Shown in pieces: positions 32,656 through 41,728 of a DNA stretch of 64,000 bases; position 1 is the first letter of the stretch; every line of letters starts with the position of its first letter. Position numbers and translations under genes: made by a program. The notes beneath the pieces are model-generated. The model had not been told where the DNA came from. It ran no database searches and saw nothing but the letters and a program-made list of their open reading frames with translations. Source of the stretch: Microbacterium sp. 18062 (GTDB taxonomy: Bacteria > Actinomycetota > Actinomycetes > Actinomycetales > Microbacteriaceae); contig NZ_CACSKB010000003.1 of assembly GCF_902706225.1 (NCBI RefSeq), positions 1-64,000 on the forward strand, in the 5' to 3' direction.

Positions 32656-35247
32656 TCATCCTCTCCTGCCGGCCCGCTCGCCGATGATCCAGGTGTCCTT
32701 GGCGCCGCCGCCCGCCGACGAGTTGACGATCATGCTCGACGCCCGCGCGAAGCGCGTGAGCCCGAGCGGGGCGAGCCGCACGTCGCCGGGTCCCGTCCCC
32801 GTCACGAACGCGAACACGCGCAGGTCGACGCGGCGCGGCTCGAGGCCGCCCGCCGACGCCCACGTGGGGTGCCGCGAGAGGCGCACCAGCTCCTGCGCGA
32901 TCCAGTCGGTCGGCGCGGACACGATCGCGGCGCGGCGCTCCGCGACCTCCGCGGCCGTCGCATGCGGGCCGATGAGCACGCCTCGACCGCCCTGCCCGTA
33001 GACGGGCTTCGTGACGAGCTCGCCGAGCCTCTCGAGCACGATGCGGCGCTCGGCGGCGTCTGCGATCCGGTACGTCGGCACGGCGTCGAGCAGGGGACGC
33101 TCGTCGAGATAGAACCCGATGAACTCCGGCACGTAGCAGTACATCGCCTTGTCGTCGGCGACGCCGGTGCCCGGCGCGTTGGCGATGCGGATGCCGCCGG
33201 CCTCGGCGACCTCGAGGATCTCGCGGCCGATCGCGACGCCGTCGTCCGTCACGAGATCCGCGAGCTCACCGTCGAGTCGCAGATACAGCACGTCGAACGG
33301 CAGCCCGGCGGCGTCGGTCACGCGTCCGTCGACCACGCGCACGTCCGCGGGAAGGAGAAGCGGGAAGCCCGCCTCCTCAGCGAGCAGGCGATGCTCGAAC
33401 CATGCGCCGCTCGACTCGCCCGCCGACAGCAGGCCGACGCGTCCGTCCGGATCGCCGAGCCGCAGGGTGTCGCCGAGCATCCCGATCGCGCTCTCGGGAT
33501 CGAGGAGTCCCTCTGGTCGCGGGGCGTCGGGCATGACGGCGTCCATCAGCCGTCGCGCGGCGATCGCATAGGCGATACCGCTCGGCGAACGGACGTTGTC
33601 CTCGAGCACTCGCCAGCCGCGGAACTCGTCGCGGACGAGGTCGAACCCCATGATCGGCGCCCGCACCGCGTCGGGCGGCAGCATCCTGGCCTCGTCGCGC
33701 CACGCGCCCGTCCGCGCGATGGCGTCCTGGGTGATGATGCCGCTGTGGGCGATGCGCTGCCCGGAGTAGACGTCGCGGAGGAAGGACTCGATCGCGCGGG
33801 CGCGCTGGACGAGCCCCCTCTCGATCGCGGTCCACTCGTGGTGCGCGATGATGCGCGGCATGAGGTCGACGGCGAACGCCTCGCCTTCTCCGTCGACGTC
33901 GCCGCCGACCTCGAGGCGGAAGGTCAGCTCGGCCTCACGCGTCCAGTTCGCGGCCGCCGCCAGGCGCTCGGCGCGCCCGCCCGCCCGCAGCGACCGGTGA
34001 TGATCGAACAGCTTCGCGTACGCAGGCCGCGACCGCGTCGCGGGCCCCACGGCCTCGTCGCCCGCGCGCACCCCGTAGCCACGGAGCGCGGGCGCGTCGA
34101 CGACAGGACCCGAAGCGGGGCCGCGTGTGTCGGCGATCACCTGGTCGACGACGTCCTCGAGACTGCCGTGCTCTGCGAACGCGGCGCGCTGACGGTCGGC
34201 CGAGTTGCCGCGCGTCAGCAGGGATTCGGCGAGGTGGCGCACCTCTTCGACGTCGCCGAGCGCCTTGAGATCCGGTGTCAACCGCTCGACGAGGGCGCGC
34301 ACGGCCTCGGCGGCGGGGATGGGATGGGGCCGGTCGCTGTCATCGAGCAGGTCGCCGGTGAGACCCGACCGCGCGGCCTGCCACATCGCGGCGCGGTGGA
34401 TGGGCTCGCGCAGAGGCGCCCAGGTGACGCCCTGCGCGATCTCGCGCGCCGCCTCGCGGACCGCGGCGCGGAACAGGCCCGCGATGAGCACCGCGTCGTC
34501 GACGATCGGGCACGCGTCGAGCACGCGCAGCTCGAGCGTCGGGGCGTGCGAGGAGGGGCGCACGTCGAAATACGCCATCGCCTCGTCGGCGATGACGCCG
34601 CTGCGGATGAGGTCGGCGAGCAGCTCGTCGTAGGCGGCCGCGCTCTCGAGGCGTCCGGTCGAGCCTGCGCTCGGCCAGCGCTGCCAGATGATCGAGCGGA
34701 TGCTGGAGTATCCGGTGTCCGAGCCGGAGAGATAGGGCGAGCTCGCGGCCATCGCGCACAGCACCGGCAGGTCCCTCGAGACGCGCTGCATGATCTGCAC
34801 GGCGAGATCCCGGTCGGAGACGCCGACGTGGATCTGCGTCCCGCAGATGAGCTGCTGATCGACGAGGAGGCGGTAGTTCTCCTGCATCCGCGCGTAGCGG
34901 CCGGTCGACGTGAGCTCGAAGTCGTCGACGTCCGCCATGGGGGCGGTTCCCACCGCCGCGGGCGCGAGGCCTTCCGCCTCCGCGACCTCGATCAGGACGC
35001 GCCGACGGTCGAGCAGCTGCGCGCGCAGCCCGCCGAGCGTCGACACGGGGTCGGTCATGAACTCGACGGTCGTGCGCTGGATCTCGGCGGTGAACTGATC
35101 GGCGGGCAGCTTCGCGAGGATCTCCGGTGCCCGCGCCGACAGCCGACGCGTCTCGACATCTATGAGGTGGAGCTCCTCCTCCGCCCCGAGCGTCAGCTCG
35201 ACGCCGGGCGGGAGGAGGTCGACGCGCTGCTGCGGGGCGTTGTCCAC
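32656..35247 (-). CDS. GCS2-type carboxylate-amine ligase fused to circularly permuted ATP-grasp
   Basis: This 863-residue protein is a fusion. Residues about 10-380 are a GCS2/YbdK glutamate-cysteine ligase-type domain (TLGAEEELHLID, GTQIHVGV, ELRVLDACP). Residues about 410-860 are a type 2 circularly permuted ATP-grasp (MGFDLVRDEF, LEDNVRSPSGIAYAI, YGQGGRGVLIGP, NSSAGGGAKDTW). Both halves form peptide-like bonds with ATP. The GTG at 35247 follows GAGGAG at 5 nt; longer frames run into unrelated DNA. The first gene of a ligase, amidotransferase and peptidase unit, it may make a glutamyl-type di- or tripeptide. The product cannot be named from sequence. Confidence 0.85.
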   Translation of the reverse strand: MDNAPQQRVDLLPPGVELTLGAEEELHLIDVETRRLSARAPEILAKLPADQFTAEIQRTTVEFMTDPVSTLGGLRAQLLDRRRVLIEVAEAEGLAPAAVGTAPMADVDDFELTSTGRYARMQENYRLLVDQQLICGTQIHVGVSDRDLAVQIMQRVSRDLPVLCAMAASSPYLSGSDTGYSSIRSIIWQRWPSAGSTGRLESAAAYDELLADLIRSGVIADEAMAYFDVRPSSHAPTLELRVLDACPIVDDAVLIAGLFRAAVREAAREIAQGVTWAPLREPIHRAAMWQAARSGLTGDLLDDSDRPHPIPAAEAVRALVERLTPDLKALGDVEEVRHLAESLLTRGNSADRQRAAFAEHGSLEDVVDQVIADTRGPASGPVVDAPALRGYGVRAGDEAVGPATRSRPAYAKLFDHHRSLRAGGRAERLAAAANWTREAELTFRLEVGGDVDGEGEAFAVDLMPRIIAHHEWTAIERGLVQRARAIESFLRDVYSGQRIAHSGIITQDAIARTGAWRDEARMLPPDAVRAPIMGFDLVRDEFRGWRVLEDNVRSPSGIAYAIAARRLMDAVMPDAPRPEGLLDPESAIGMLGDTLRLGDPDGRVGLLSAGESSGAWFEHRLLAEEAGFPLLLPADVRVVDGRVTDAAGLPFDVLYLRLDGELADLVTDDGVAIGREILEVAEAGGIRIANAPGTGVADDKAMYCYVPEFIGFYLDERPLLDAVPTYRIADAAERRIVLERLGELVTKPVYGQGGRGVLIGPHATAAEVAERRAAIVSAPTDWIAQELVRLSRHPTWASAGGLEPRRVDLRVFAFVTGTGPGDVRLAPLGLTRFARASSMIVNSSAGGGAKDTWIIGERAGRRG

Positions 35248-35547
35248 GACATCTCCTCGCCGCTCCACCGCCCGGCACATCTGGTGGATCGCCGCCGGGG
35301 TCGTCCCACTGTAGGCGCGATCGCGCGGGAGAGAAACCACTTCTCCCGGAGATCCGCCGGTGCTATGTCTCGCAGATGCTCCTCCCCAGGGGGCGACTCC
35401 TCCCCCGGGCGGACGCTCCCTCCTCCGGCGCCCGCTCCTCCACAGAGACCGCTCGGCCTGTCCTGCCCACCGTCCGCGGTCTCGGGGATCTCCTCGGCCG
35501 AGGCTCTGGCAGCATCGCTGCATCCGACTCAGAATGGAAGGGTGTAC

Positions 35548-35823
35548 ATGTCCGTCGACACCATCGCGATCGTGATCAGCACCGCCACGATGCTGCTCGG
35601 CTTCTTCGGCGCGTTCGGATGGATGATCCGACGCAGCGACGCGCAACACGACAGACTCGGCGGCCGCATCGACACCGTCGAAGCCAAGCTCGTCGCCCGC
35701 ATCGGCGAGGTTGAGACCAAGCTCGGCGCCCGCATCGACGGTGTCGAACGCGAACTCGTCGAGGTGAAGATCGCCGTCGCCCGCATCGAAGGACCGCCCC
35801 GGCATCTGCTCTCCGCACGCTGA
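35548..35823 (+). CDS. small membrane-anchored coiled-coil protein, paralogue
   Basis: This 91-residue protein is a paralogue of the 20196 gene: the same N-terminal helix (TLLLGFFGAFGWM region with Thr/Met changes), 11-residue repeats (RIDTVEAKLVA, RIGEVETKLGA, RIDGVERELVE) and an identical last 20 residues. It has fewer repeats than the other copy. The ATG follows GGAAGGG. About 100 bp upstream (including CTGGCAGCATCGCTGCATCC) is conserved with the other copy, so promoter and gene were duplicated together. It is divergent from the ligase operon. Function unknown. Confidence 0.75.
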   Translation: MSVDTIAIVISTATMLLGFFGAFGWMIRRSDAQHDRLGGRIDTVEAKLVARIGEVETKLGARIDGVERELVEVKIAVARIEGPPRHLLSAR

Positions 35824-36305
35824 CCCGAGAGTCTTCCCGCCGGTCCCTGCGCGAGGAACCCCCGCATCGGTCCCTGAGCGAGGAGCACAGCGACGAGACG
35901 AAGGGGCGCGACATCCGTTCCGCCCGACCACCTGCGGTGCACAACGGCGGAGATGCTGCCCGACGCGCCGTGATTTCCGTCGGGGTCACGGCATGTCGCC
36001 GAGAATCCCCGCCGTTGTGCACGAGATCGTCCACATCGGAGCGGACCCGACCCGACCCGACCCGACCCGACCGCAGGATGGGCACAATTCCCCATCTCGT
36101 ACAGTTCGGCTGCCCATACCGCGGAGCTGGGCCGCGGCGCAACATCGGGCTGCGTGCCCCGCGACGTCGGGCCCGCGACGAGAAGACAGCAGGCTACGGA
36201 AGAACGGCCCGTGCAGACGCACCGTGGCCAGCCCCGCATCCGGCCCGGCAGTGCGATCACGCGACGCGACCCCCGGCAGCGCGACCCCCGGGCAGCGCGG
36301 CCCGG
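35824..36305. other. gene-free stretch with inverted and tandem repeats
   Basis: GTGCACAACGGCGG (35937-35950) is an exact inverted copy of 36009-36022, with a nested GCCGTGA/TCACGGC stem between. GACCC repeats about 5.8 times at 36044-36072. The segment 35990-36025 resembles 20757-20800, which lies at a similar distance behind the paralogous coiled-coil gene. No convincing gene is present; the long open frames here lack start signals and family sequence. Confidence 0.7.
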
Positions 36306-36953
36306 CTACTCGCAGCCGACGCCGTCACCGTCACGGTCGAGATGGCGCGCGTATCCGGGATCGCCGAGACGCACCGGCGCCGCGCCCGCGGCGCGCGCAG
36401 CGGTGCAGTTCTCGTAGTACGTCGCCGCCGGAGGCGCGGCGGGCGCTTCTGGAGCCGCCGGCTCCTCGACCACCGGCACCACGACGGCAGCCGCCTCCAG
36501 CTCGACGATCCGCGCCTGCCGCGCGTCGCTCTCGGTGCGCACCGCGGCCAGCTCCGACTCGAGCTCGGAGACCCGCGCTGCCGCAGCATCCCTCGCCTCG
36601 TCGACCTCTTCCAGTTCCTTTCCCAGCTCCTCGACATCGCCGGCCAGAGCGGCGTTCTCCAACGCCTCCGACTCCAACGCGTCGATGCGATCCTCCAAGG
36701 CGGCGGTCCCGGACGCGCCTCCCCATCCGCTGATCAGCATGCCGACCACGAACGCCGAGGCCGCGATGATCGTCGCCGTCTTGAGCGACATCGTCCGCCG
36801 GAGGAACGACCCCTTCGCCGACGCTGGGGCCGACGCCGCCGCATCAGAGACGGGCGGGGAGTCGTCGAGCCAACGCTCCCCATCCCAGTAACGAAGCTCG
36901 TCCCCCGCATGCGGTGCCGGATACCAGCCGGCCGCAGGGTGCTGCTGTGCCAT
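36306..36953 (-). CDS. DUF2510 / coiled-coil / Excalibur membrane protein
   Basis: This 215-residue protein begins with a DUF2510 motif (AGWYPAPHAGDELRYWDGE, residues 8-26), then a membrane helix (about 57-77, AASAFVVGMLISGW). A strongly predicted coiled coil follows (about 82-145, heptads of Leu/Ala/Glu), then a Pro/Ala linker and a C-terminal Excalibur calcium-binding domain with two Cys (YYENC and the final GCE) and the loop DRDGDGVGCE. The coiled coil and Excalibur domain are probably extracellular. The ATG at 36953 follows GGGGGGAC. A 95-bp copy of its start and upstream region is at 43502-43596. Function unknown. Confidence 0.85.
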   Translation of the reverse strand: MAQQHPAAGWYPAPHAGDELRYWDGERWLDDSPPVSDAAASAPASAKGSFLRRTMSLKTATIIAASAFVVGMLISGWGGASGTAALEDRIDALESEALENAALAGDVEELGKELEEVDEARDAAAARVSELESELAAVRTESDARQARIVELEAAAVVVPVVEEPAAPEAPAAPPAATYYENCTAARAAGAAPVRLGDPGYARHLDRDGDGVGCE

Positions 36954-37077
36954 ATGTCCCCCCGATGGCGTTCCGGCTCCTCTTCGAGCCGGTCTCGCAG
37001 AGCGTAGCGCACACCGGTTCGGCGTCGCGAGCGATGCGCTGCCGAGGACGCTGATGACCGACCGGCGCCGCTCGCCG

Positions 37078-37275
37078 CTACGAGTCCGCGGAGTCGCTGA
37101 CGCGGAGATACGTCGCGACGGGGGCTGCGCTGTGCGGGGAGGTCTCGACGATCGCCTCGATCTCATCGAAGAGCATCGCGAAGGTCGCCCCGCCTTCCAC
37201 GGCCTCGTGGTAGGTGCAGTCGAACTCGGTGAGGTAGGTCGGCACGCCCAGGTCGTGCAGCTCGGCCCGCTCGCC
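37078..37275 (-). pseudogene. C-terminal fragment of an unrecognised enzyme
   Basis: The minus frame ending at 37078 encodes about 65 well-formed residues: AELHDLGVPTYLTEFDCTYH, then AMLFDEIEAIVET and a final TYLRVSDSADS. Upstream the frame loses protein-like character and runs into the TetR promoter, with no start or ribosome site. It is likely a 3' remnant. The family is not identified. Confidence 0.45.
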
Positions 37276-37362
37276 CGCGTTCGCGGGACCGACCGCAGCC
37301 GAGCGGGCACGCGTTAGCCTGGGACGCGCGCCGCTTCCGCAGCGCACACGAGAGGACGACGA

Positions 37363-38010
37363 GTGACAGCCCCGACCGAACGCCGCGAGCGAGGCCGTCC
37401 CCGCCTCGTCGACCGCGACGCCGTCGTCGACGCGGCCATCGCGCTGGGACTGTCGAACCTCACGATGACAGCGCTCGCCGAGACGCTGGGCGTACGGCAC
37501 TCGACCCTTTACCGACACGTCGGCGGGCGGGACGACATCGTCACGGACGCGATCGACCGCGTCTTCGACGCCACCGAATGGCCGGCGCCCGGCGGCGACT
37601 GGCGACAGCATGTGCGCGACTACGCCGCCACCGTCATGGACCTCTACCGGGACAACCCCGGCATGGCCGCCGAGGCCGGACGCCTGCGACGCAGCCCCGA
37701 CGGCATCCTGCGAGCGCTCAACTCCTTCCGCTCGGCGCTGCTCGACCACGGGCTCCCCCCCGACGAGACCATCCTGCTGAGCGACCTCGTCATGCAGCTC
37801 ACGCGCCAGGCGTACGACTTCCGTCGCGCCGAGGACGGCTCCCCCCTCAGCGAGGACGAGGTGCGGCAGGAGATGCGCGGCCGTCTCGACGACGTCACGC
37901 GCGGCGCCGACCCCCGGGTGCGGGATGCACTCATCGCGTTCACCGTCGCCGAGGCGCGCAGCAACTTCGACGCCAAGCTCGATCGCATCATCCGCGGCTT
38001 CGACCGCTGA
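37363..38010 (+). CDS. TetR-family regulator
   Basis: This 215-residue regulator has an N-terminal HTH (LAETLGVRHSTLYRHVGGRDD, residues about 41-61) and a C-terminal all-helical domain resembling TetR-C family members. The GTG start is preceded by GAGGAC. It lies directly upstream, in the same direction, of an NMT1/Thi5-type ABC importer and a flavin hydroxylase, which it probably controls. The 176-bp gap before the importer contains TTGCAA (38131-38136) and TACGGT (38155-38160) at 18-bp spacing, a plausible promoter. The inducer may be the imported compound. Confidence 0.85.
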   Translation: MTAPTERRERGRPRLVDRDAVVDAAIALGLSNLTMTALAETLGVRHSTLYRHVGGRDDIVTDAIDRVFDATEWPAPGGDWRQHVRDYAATVMDLYRDNPGMAAEAGRLRRSPDGILRALNSFRSALLDHGLPPDETILLSDLVMQLTRQAYDFRRAEDGSPLSEDEVRQEMRGRLDDVTRGADPRVRDALIAFTVAEARSNFDAKLDRIIRGFDR

Positions 38011-38186
38011 CAGCGCGATTCCGCGCTGCCCGACGACGGGATCACGTGCACCGATCCACCCGATACCCGGCGCGAAACGACGTCCGCCGTTGCGCTCTCG
38101 TTTCCCCCCGGTTAAATAAGTGACAGCATGTTGCAAATGATTCCACCGCTCTCCTACGGTCGAGATACGACAGAGGGAGAACGCCC

Positions 38187-39005
38187 ATGCACGACCGATC
38201 CACAGAGGCTCCCGCCGGTCTCGAGATCGAGATCAGCGGCCTCGGCAAACGCTACGACGCCGCGCGCGGCGCCTACACCGACGCCGTCTCCGACTTCTCG
38301 CTGACGATCCCGGCCGGCTCCTTCACGTCGCTCATCGGACCCTCGGGATGCGGCAAGTCCACCGTGCTGCGCATGATCGCCGACATCGAGACCCCGACAA
38401 CCGGCGAGATCTCGGTCGGCGGCCAGACACCGTCGCAGATCCGCACCAGCAGCCGGCTCGGCATCGCGTTCCAGGAACCGGCGCTGCTTCCGTGGCGCTC
38501 GGTGCTCGGCAACATCCGCTTCCCGTCCGAGCTCGGCGGTCGCACGAGCATCGACCGCGGCGACCTCACCGCGCTCATCGACCTCGTCGGCCTGACCGGC
38601 TTCGAGCGATCGCGGCCCGGCCAGCTGTCCGGTGGGATGCGCCAGCGCGTCGCCATCGCCCGCGCGCTGTCGGTGCATCCGGACGTGCTGCTGCTCGACG
38701 AGCCGTTCGGCGCCCTCGACGAGTTCACCAGGCAGAAGATGAACCTGGAGCTGCAGCGCATCTGGGCCGCCCGGCGGGTGACCACGCTGCTGGTCACCCA
38801 CTCGATCACCGAGGCCGTCTTCCTCGCCGACCAGGTCGTCGTCATGTCCGCACGGCCCGGGCGGGTCGCCGAGATCATCGATGTCGACCTGCCTCGCCCC
38901 CGAACCACCGAGATGATGACCACCGACGACTTCCACCACATCGTCGACCGCGTCTCGCGCACGCTCTTCACGAGCCAGCGCGCGGCCCTCGAGGGCGTGG
39001 CATGA
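38187..39005 (+). CDS. ABC transporter ATPase (SsuB/TauB/ThiZ type)
   Basis: This 272-residue ATPase has Walker [10 protein letters not shown], the Q-loop [10 protein letters not shown], the signature LSGGMRQR and Walker [13 protein letters not shown], with the H-loop THSI. The ALLPWR after the Q-loop is typical of nitrate/sulfonate/taurine-type importers. It powers the permease fusion with which it overlaps by 4 bp (ATGA). The start follows GAGGGAGAA. Confidence 0.92.
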   Translation: MHDRSTEAPAGLEIEISGLGKRYDAARGAYTDAVSDFSLTIPAGSFTSLIGPSGCGKSTVLRMIADIETPTTGEISVGGQTPSQIRTSSRLGIAFQEPALLPWRSVLGNIRFPSELGGRTSIDRGDLTALIDLVGLTGFERSRPGQLSGGMRQRVAIARALSVHPDVLLLDEPFGALDEFTRQKMNLELQRIWAARRVTTLLVTHSITEAVFLADQVVVMSARPGRVAEIIDVDLPRPRTTEMMTTDDFHHIVDRVSRTLFTSQRAALEGVA

Positions 39006-40600
39006 GCGTCTCGCTCGCGCAGCCGCTCATCCGGCCGCCGGCGAAGGCCCGCGTCGACCGCCGCGCGGTCTGGGGCGCGGTCGGCACCGCTGCCGTGCTG
39101 GGCGTGTGGCAGCTGGCCGGCGCCGCCGGCCTCGTTCCGTCCTACGTGCTGCCCACGCCCTCGCAGATCGTCGCCGCCTGGCTCGACGCCGTCGGCGTCA
39201 TCGCGGTCAACCTGCCGATCACGCTGCAGACCGCGGCCCTCGGCTACGTCGCCGGAAACGCCGTCGCGATCGCGCTCGCCATCGGCGCGGGCCTCTGGCG
39301 CCCGGCGGAGGACCTCGTCTCGAGGCTGGCCGTCGTCGCGCACTGCATCCCGACGATCGCGCTCGCACCGATCCTGCTCGTCATCGCGCCGGGCAGCCTG
39401 TCCGGCGTGATCCTCGCCGCGCTCGGGGTGTTCTTCGCCACTCTCGTGGGCATGCTCACCGGCATGCGCTACCCCGACGGCCGCGTCACCGAGGCGCATC
39501 ACGCGTTCGGCGGGCGCCGACTGACCGAGCTGCTCGCCGTGAAGCTCCCCTACGGGCTGCCGGGGATGTTCTCGGGCCTGCTCCTCGGCGTCCCCGCCGC
39601 GATGGTGGGCGCTCTGATGAGCGAGTACCTCATGGTCGGCCGCGGCATGGGCGGCGCGATCACCGCCGCGCAGGAACAGCTCGACGCCGCGCGGGTCTGG
39701 GCTCTGTGCCTCACCTGCGCGCTCGTCTCCGCGGTCGTGTTCGCGCTCGTGGCCGCGCTGCAGCGCGCCGTGCTGCCCTGGCAGACCGAGGCATCCGTCT
39801 CGTACGCGGCGCAGGGGCCGCGTACGTCGTCGACCCACGCGGCGCGGGATGCGGTCGTCGGCTCGCTCGCGTTCCTCGTGGTCGCCTGCGCACTGTGGTG
39901 GGGAAGCCTGCGGGTCTTCGGGATCTCCGCGTACCTCGGCAAGACGCCGCTCGATGTCCTCGACTATCTGGTGCTCGGGCCGGACGCCGCCGCGCACACC
40001 GCCGAGCTGCTCGGATACCTCTGGACCACGCTGGGAAACGCCGCCCTGGGGCTGGGCGCCGGCACCGTCGCGGCCGTGATCGCCGCGGCGGCCTTCTCCG
40101 CCCTGCCGGCCCTGCGCGAGGCGGCGATGCCGACCGTGCTGCTGGCACGCAGCATCCCCCTGCTCGCCATGATCCCCGCGATCGCACTGGCCTTCGGGTC
40201 GGGGCTGCTGACCGTCGTCGCCCTCACCGCCCTGCTCTCGTTCTTCCCGACGCTGGTGACGGTCATGAACGCGCTCGACGCGATACCGCGCGACCTCTCC
40301 GATCTCGCGCGGGCCTACAACGCCAGCCGCGCCGACGTCACCCTCCGCATCAAGGCCGTGTACGCCGTGCCGGCCGTGTTCCAGTCGCTGAGGATCACCG
40401 CGACCGGCGCGCTGCTGGGCGCCGTGGTCGCCGAGTGGCTCGCCAGCCCCGGCGGGATCGGCTACTTCGTGCTCATGTCAGCCTCCCAGTCGAAGTACGT
40501 CGCGCTCTGGTCGGCAGTGGTCGTCGTCACGATCGTCTCGATGGGCATCTACTCGCTCGTCGTCGCCCTCGAGTCCGCCGCGCGACGCCGCATCCTCTGA
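39002..40600 (+). CDS. ABC permease with two fused membrane units
   Basis: This 532-residue protein joins two BPD_transp_1 permease units of the SsuC/ThiX type. The first covers residues about 20-260 with the loop [21 protein letters not shown], and the second about 285-525 with [22 protein letters not shown]. Most relatives are single units that homodimerise; fusion makes a fixed heterodimer. It probably works with the preceding ATPase and following binding protein to import an aromatic or pyrimidine-like compound. The start is inside the ATPase stop codon. Confidence 0.88.
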   Translation: MSVSLAQPLIRPPAKARVDRRAVWGAVGTAAVLGVWQLAGAAGLVPSYVLPTPSQIVAAWLDAVGVIAVNLPITLQTAALGYVAGNAVAIALAIGAGLWRPAEDLVSRLAVVAHCIPTIALAPILLVIAPGSLSGVILAALGVFFATLVGMLTGMRYPDGRVTEAHHAFGGRRLTELLAVKLPYGLPGMFSGLLLGVPAAMVGALMSEYLMVGRGMGGAITAAQEQLDAARVWALCLTCALVSAVVFALVAALQRAVLPWQTEASVSYAAQGPRTSSTHAARDAVVGSLAFLVVACALWWGSLRVFGISAYLGKTPLDVLDYLVLGPDAAAHTAELLGYLWTTLGNAALGLGAGTVAAVIAAAAFSALPALREAAMPTVLLARSIPLLAMIPAIALAFGSGLLTVVALTALLSFFPTLVTVMNALDAIPRDLSDLARAYNASRADVTLRIKAVYAVPAVFQSLRITATGALLGAVVAEWLASPGGIGYFVLMSASQSKYVALWSAVVVVTIVSMGIYSLVVALESAARRRIL

Positions 40601-40705
40601 CACCCGCCCGCCTCATCCGGCCGCCCTCGCCGCACCGCGACGCCAGGGCCCCGGCCCCATCCGCCTGCCCGCATCCGCATCCCCGTCCCCATCCAAGGAG
40701 AACCC

Positions 40706-41728
40706 ATGCCCCGCAACGCCTCGCGCGCGATCCGCACCGCCGCGGTCTCGATCGCCGCCGCGCTCGCCCTGACCGCCTGCGTCTCGACGCCGTCCGAGCC
40801 CGCCGCCGAGACCTCCGCCGCCCACGCCGACCTCGGCCTGCAACTGCGTTTCATCGCGAACGCGCAGTTCGCCGGCAGCTACATGGCGCAGGAGAACGGC
40901 TACTACGAGGACGAGAACCTCACCGTCACGATGACCCCCGGCGGCGTCGGCATCGCCATCGACCCGCTCGTGGCGCAGGGCACCGCCGACATCGGCATCT
41001 CGTCCGCGTCGAACGACGCCATGGCGCGCGCCGAAGGGGCCGAGCTGAAGATCATCGGTGCCGGCTATCAGCACTCCGCATCCGTCATCATGTCGCTTCC
41101 CGACGATCCGATCGAGACGGTCGCAGATCTCGAGGGCAGGAAGCTCGGCGCCATCTCGAGCAACTTCGCCGTCGCGCAGGCCTTCCTGGAGGCGAACGAC
41201 GTCGACCCCGATGCCGTCGAACTGGTCTCGATCCAGGGGGATGCCGCGCCGCTGCTGTCGGGGCAGGTCGACGCGATGATGACCATCGCCACCAGCCAGC
41301 CGCTCGTGCTCGAGGCGCAGGGCATCGAGCCGGTGCTGATCTCGATGGCCGACAACAACTTCGACGAGCTCGACCTCACCTACATCGTCACCGAGAGCGC
41401 CCTCGCCGACCCGGTCAGGCGCGCCGCGATCGTGCGGTTCATGCGCGCGGAGATCGCGGGATGGAACGACGCGCTGGCCGACCCCGAGGCGGCCGCCGGC
41501 CTCGCCGTGAACGTCTACGGAAAGGACAACGGGCTGGATCCGGATCAGCAGCTCGCGCAGGCCACCGCGCAGGTGTCCCTCTTCGAGACCGACGGCGACG
41601 CGCCGGGGATCTTCTGGCTCTCCGAGGACGGCATCCAACGTACTCTCGCGACGCTCGACAAGCGCGGCATCGCCGCAGACGAGTCGCTGTTCGACACCTC
41701 GATCCTGGAGGAGATCTACGGTGAGTGA
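40706..41728 (+). CDS. NMT1/Thi5-like substrate-binding lipoprotein
   Basis: This 340-residue lipoprotein has a signal ending LTAC (lipobox), then LRFIANAQFAGSYMAQENGYY, typical of the NMT1/Thi5/SsuA binding fold. GTADIGISSASNDAMARA matches the family's ligand pocket region. It binds the substrate of the fused permease. The gene has AAGGAG before the ATG and overlaps the hydroxylase gene by 8 bp, tying import to oxidation of the same compound. Confidence 0.9.
   Translation: MPRNASRAIRTAAVSIAAALALTACVSTPSEPAAETSAAHADLGLQLRFIANAQFAGSYMAQENGYYEDENLTVTMTPGGVGIAIDPLVAQGTADIGISSASNDAMARAEGAELKIIGAGYQHSASVIMSLPDDPIETVADLEGRKLGAISSNFAVAQAFLEANDVDPDAVELVSIQGDAAPLLSGQVDAMMTIATSQPLVLEAQGIEPVLISMADNNFDELDLTYIVTESALADPVRRAAIVRFMRAEIAGWNDALADPEAAAGLAVNVYGKDNGLDPDQQLAQATAQVSLFETDGDAPGIFWLSEDGIQRTLATLDKRGIAADESLFDTSILEEIYGE

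Noticed and set aside
30688-35823. A 1711-codon open frame antisense to the ligase, amidotransferase and peptidase genes
   Set aside because: It mirrors the high-GC codon bias of the real genes, is full of Arg/His/Asp/Gly with no domain, and the opposite strand encodes clear enzymes with catalytic motifs.
36044-36072. GACCC pentamer array as a functional site
   Set aside because: Simple slippage in GC-rich intergenic DNA; no gene or dyad is associated with it.
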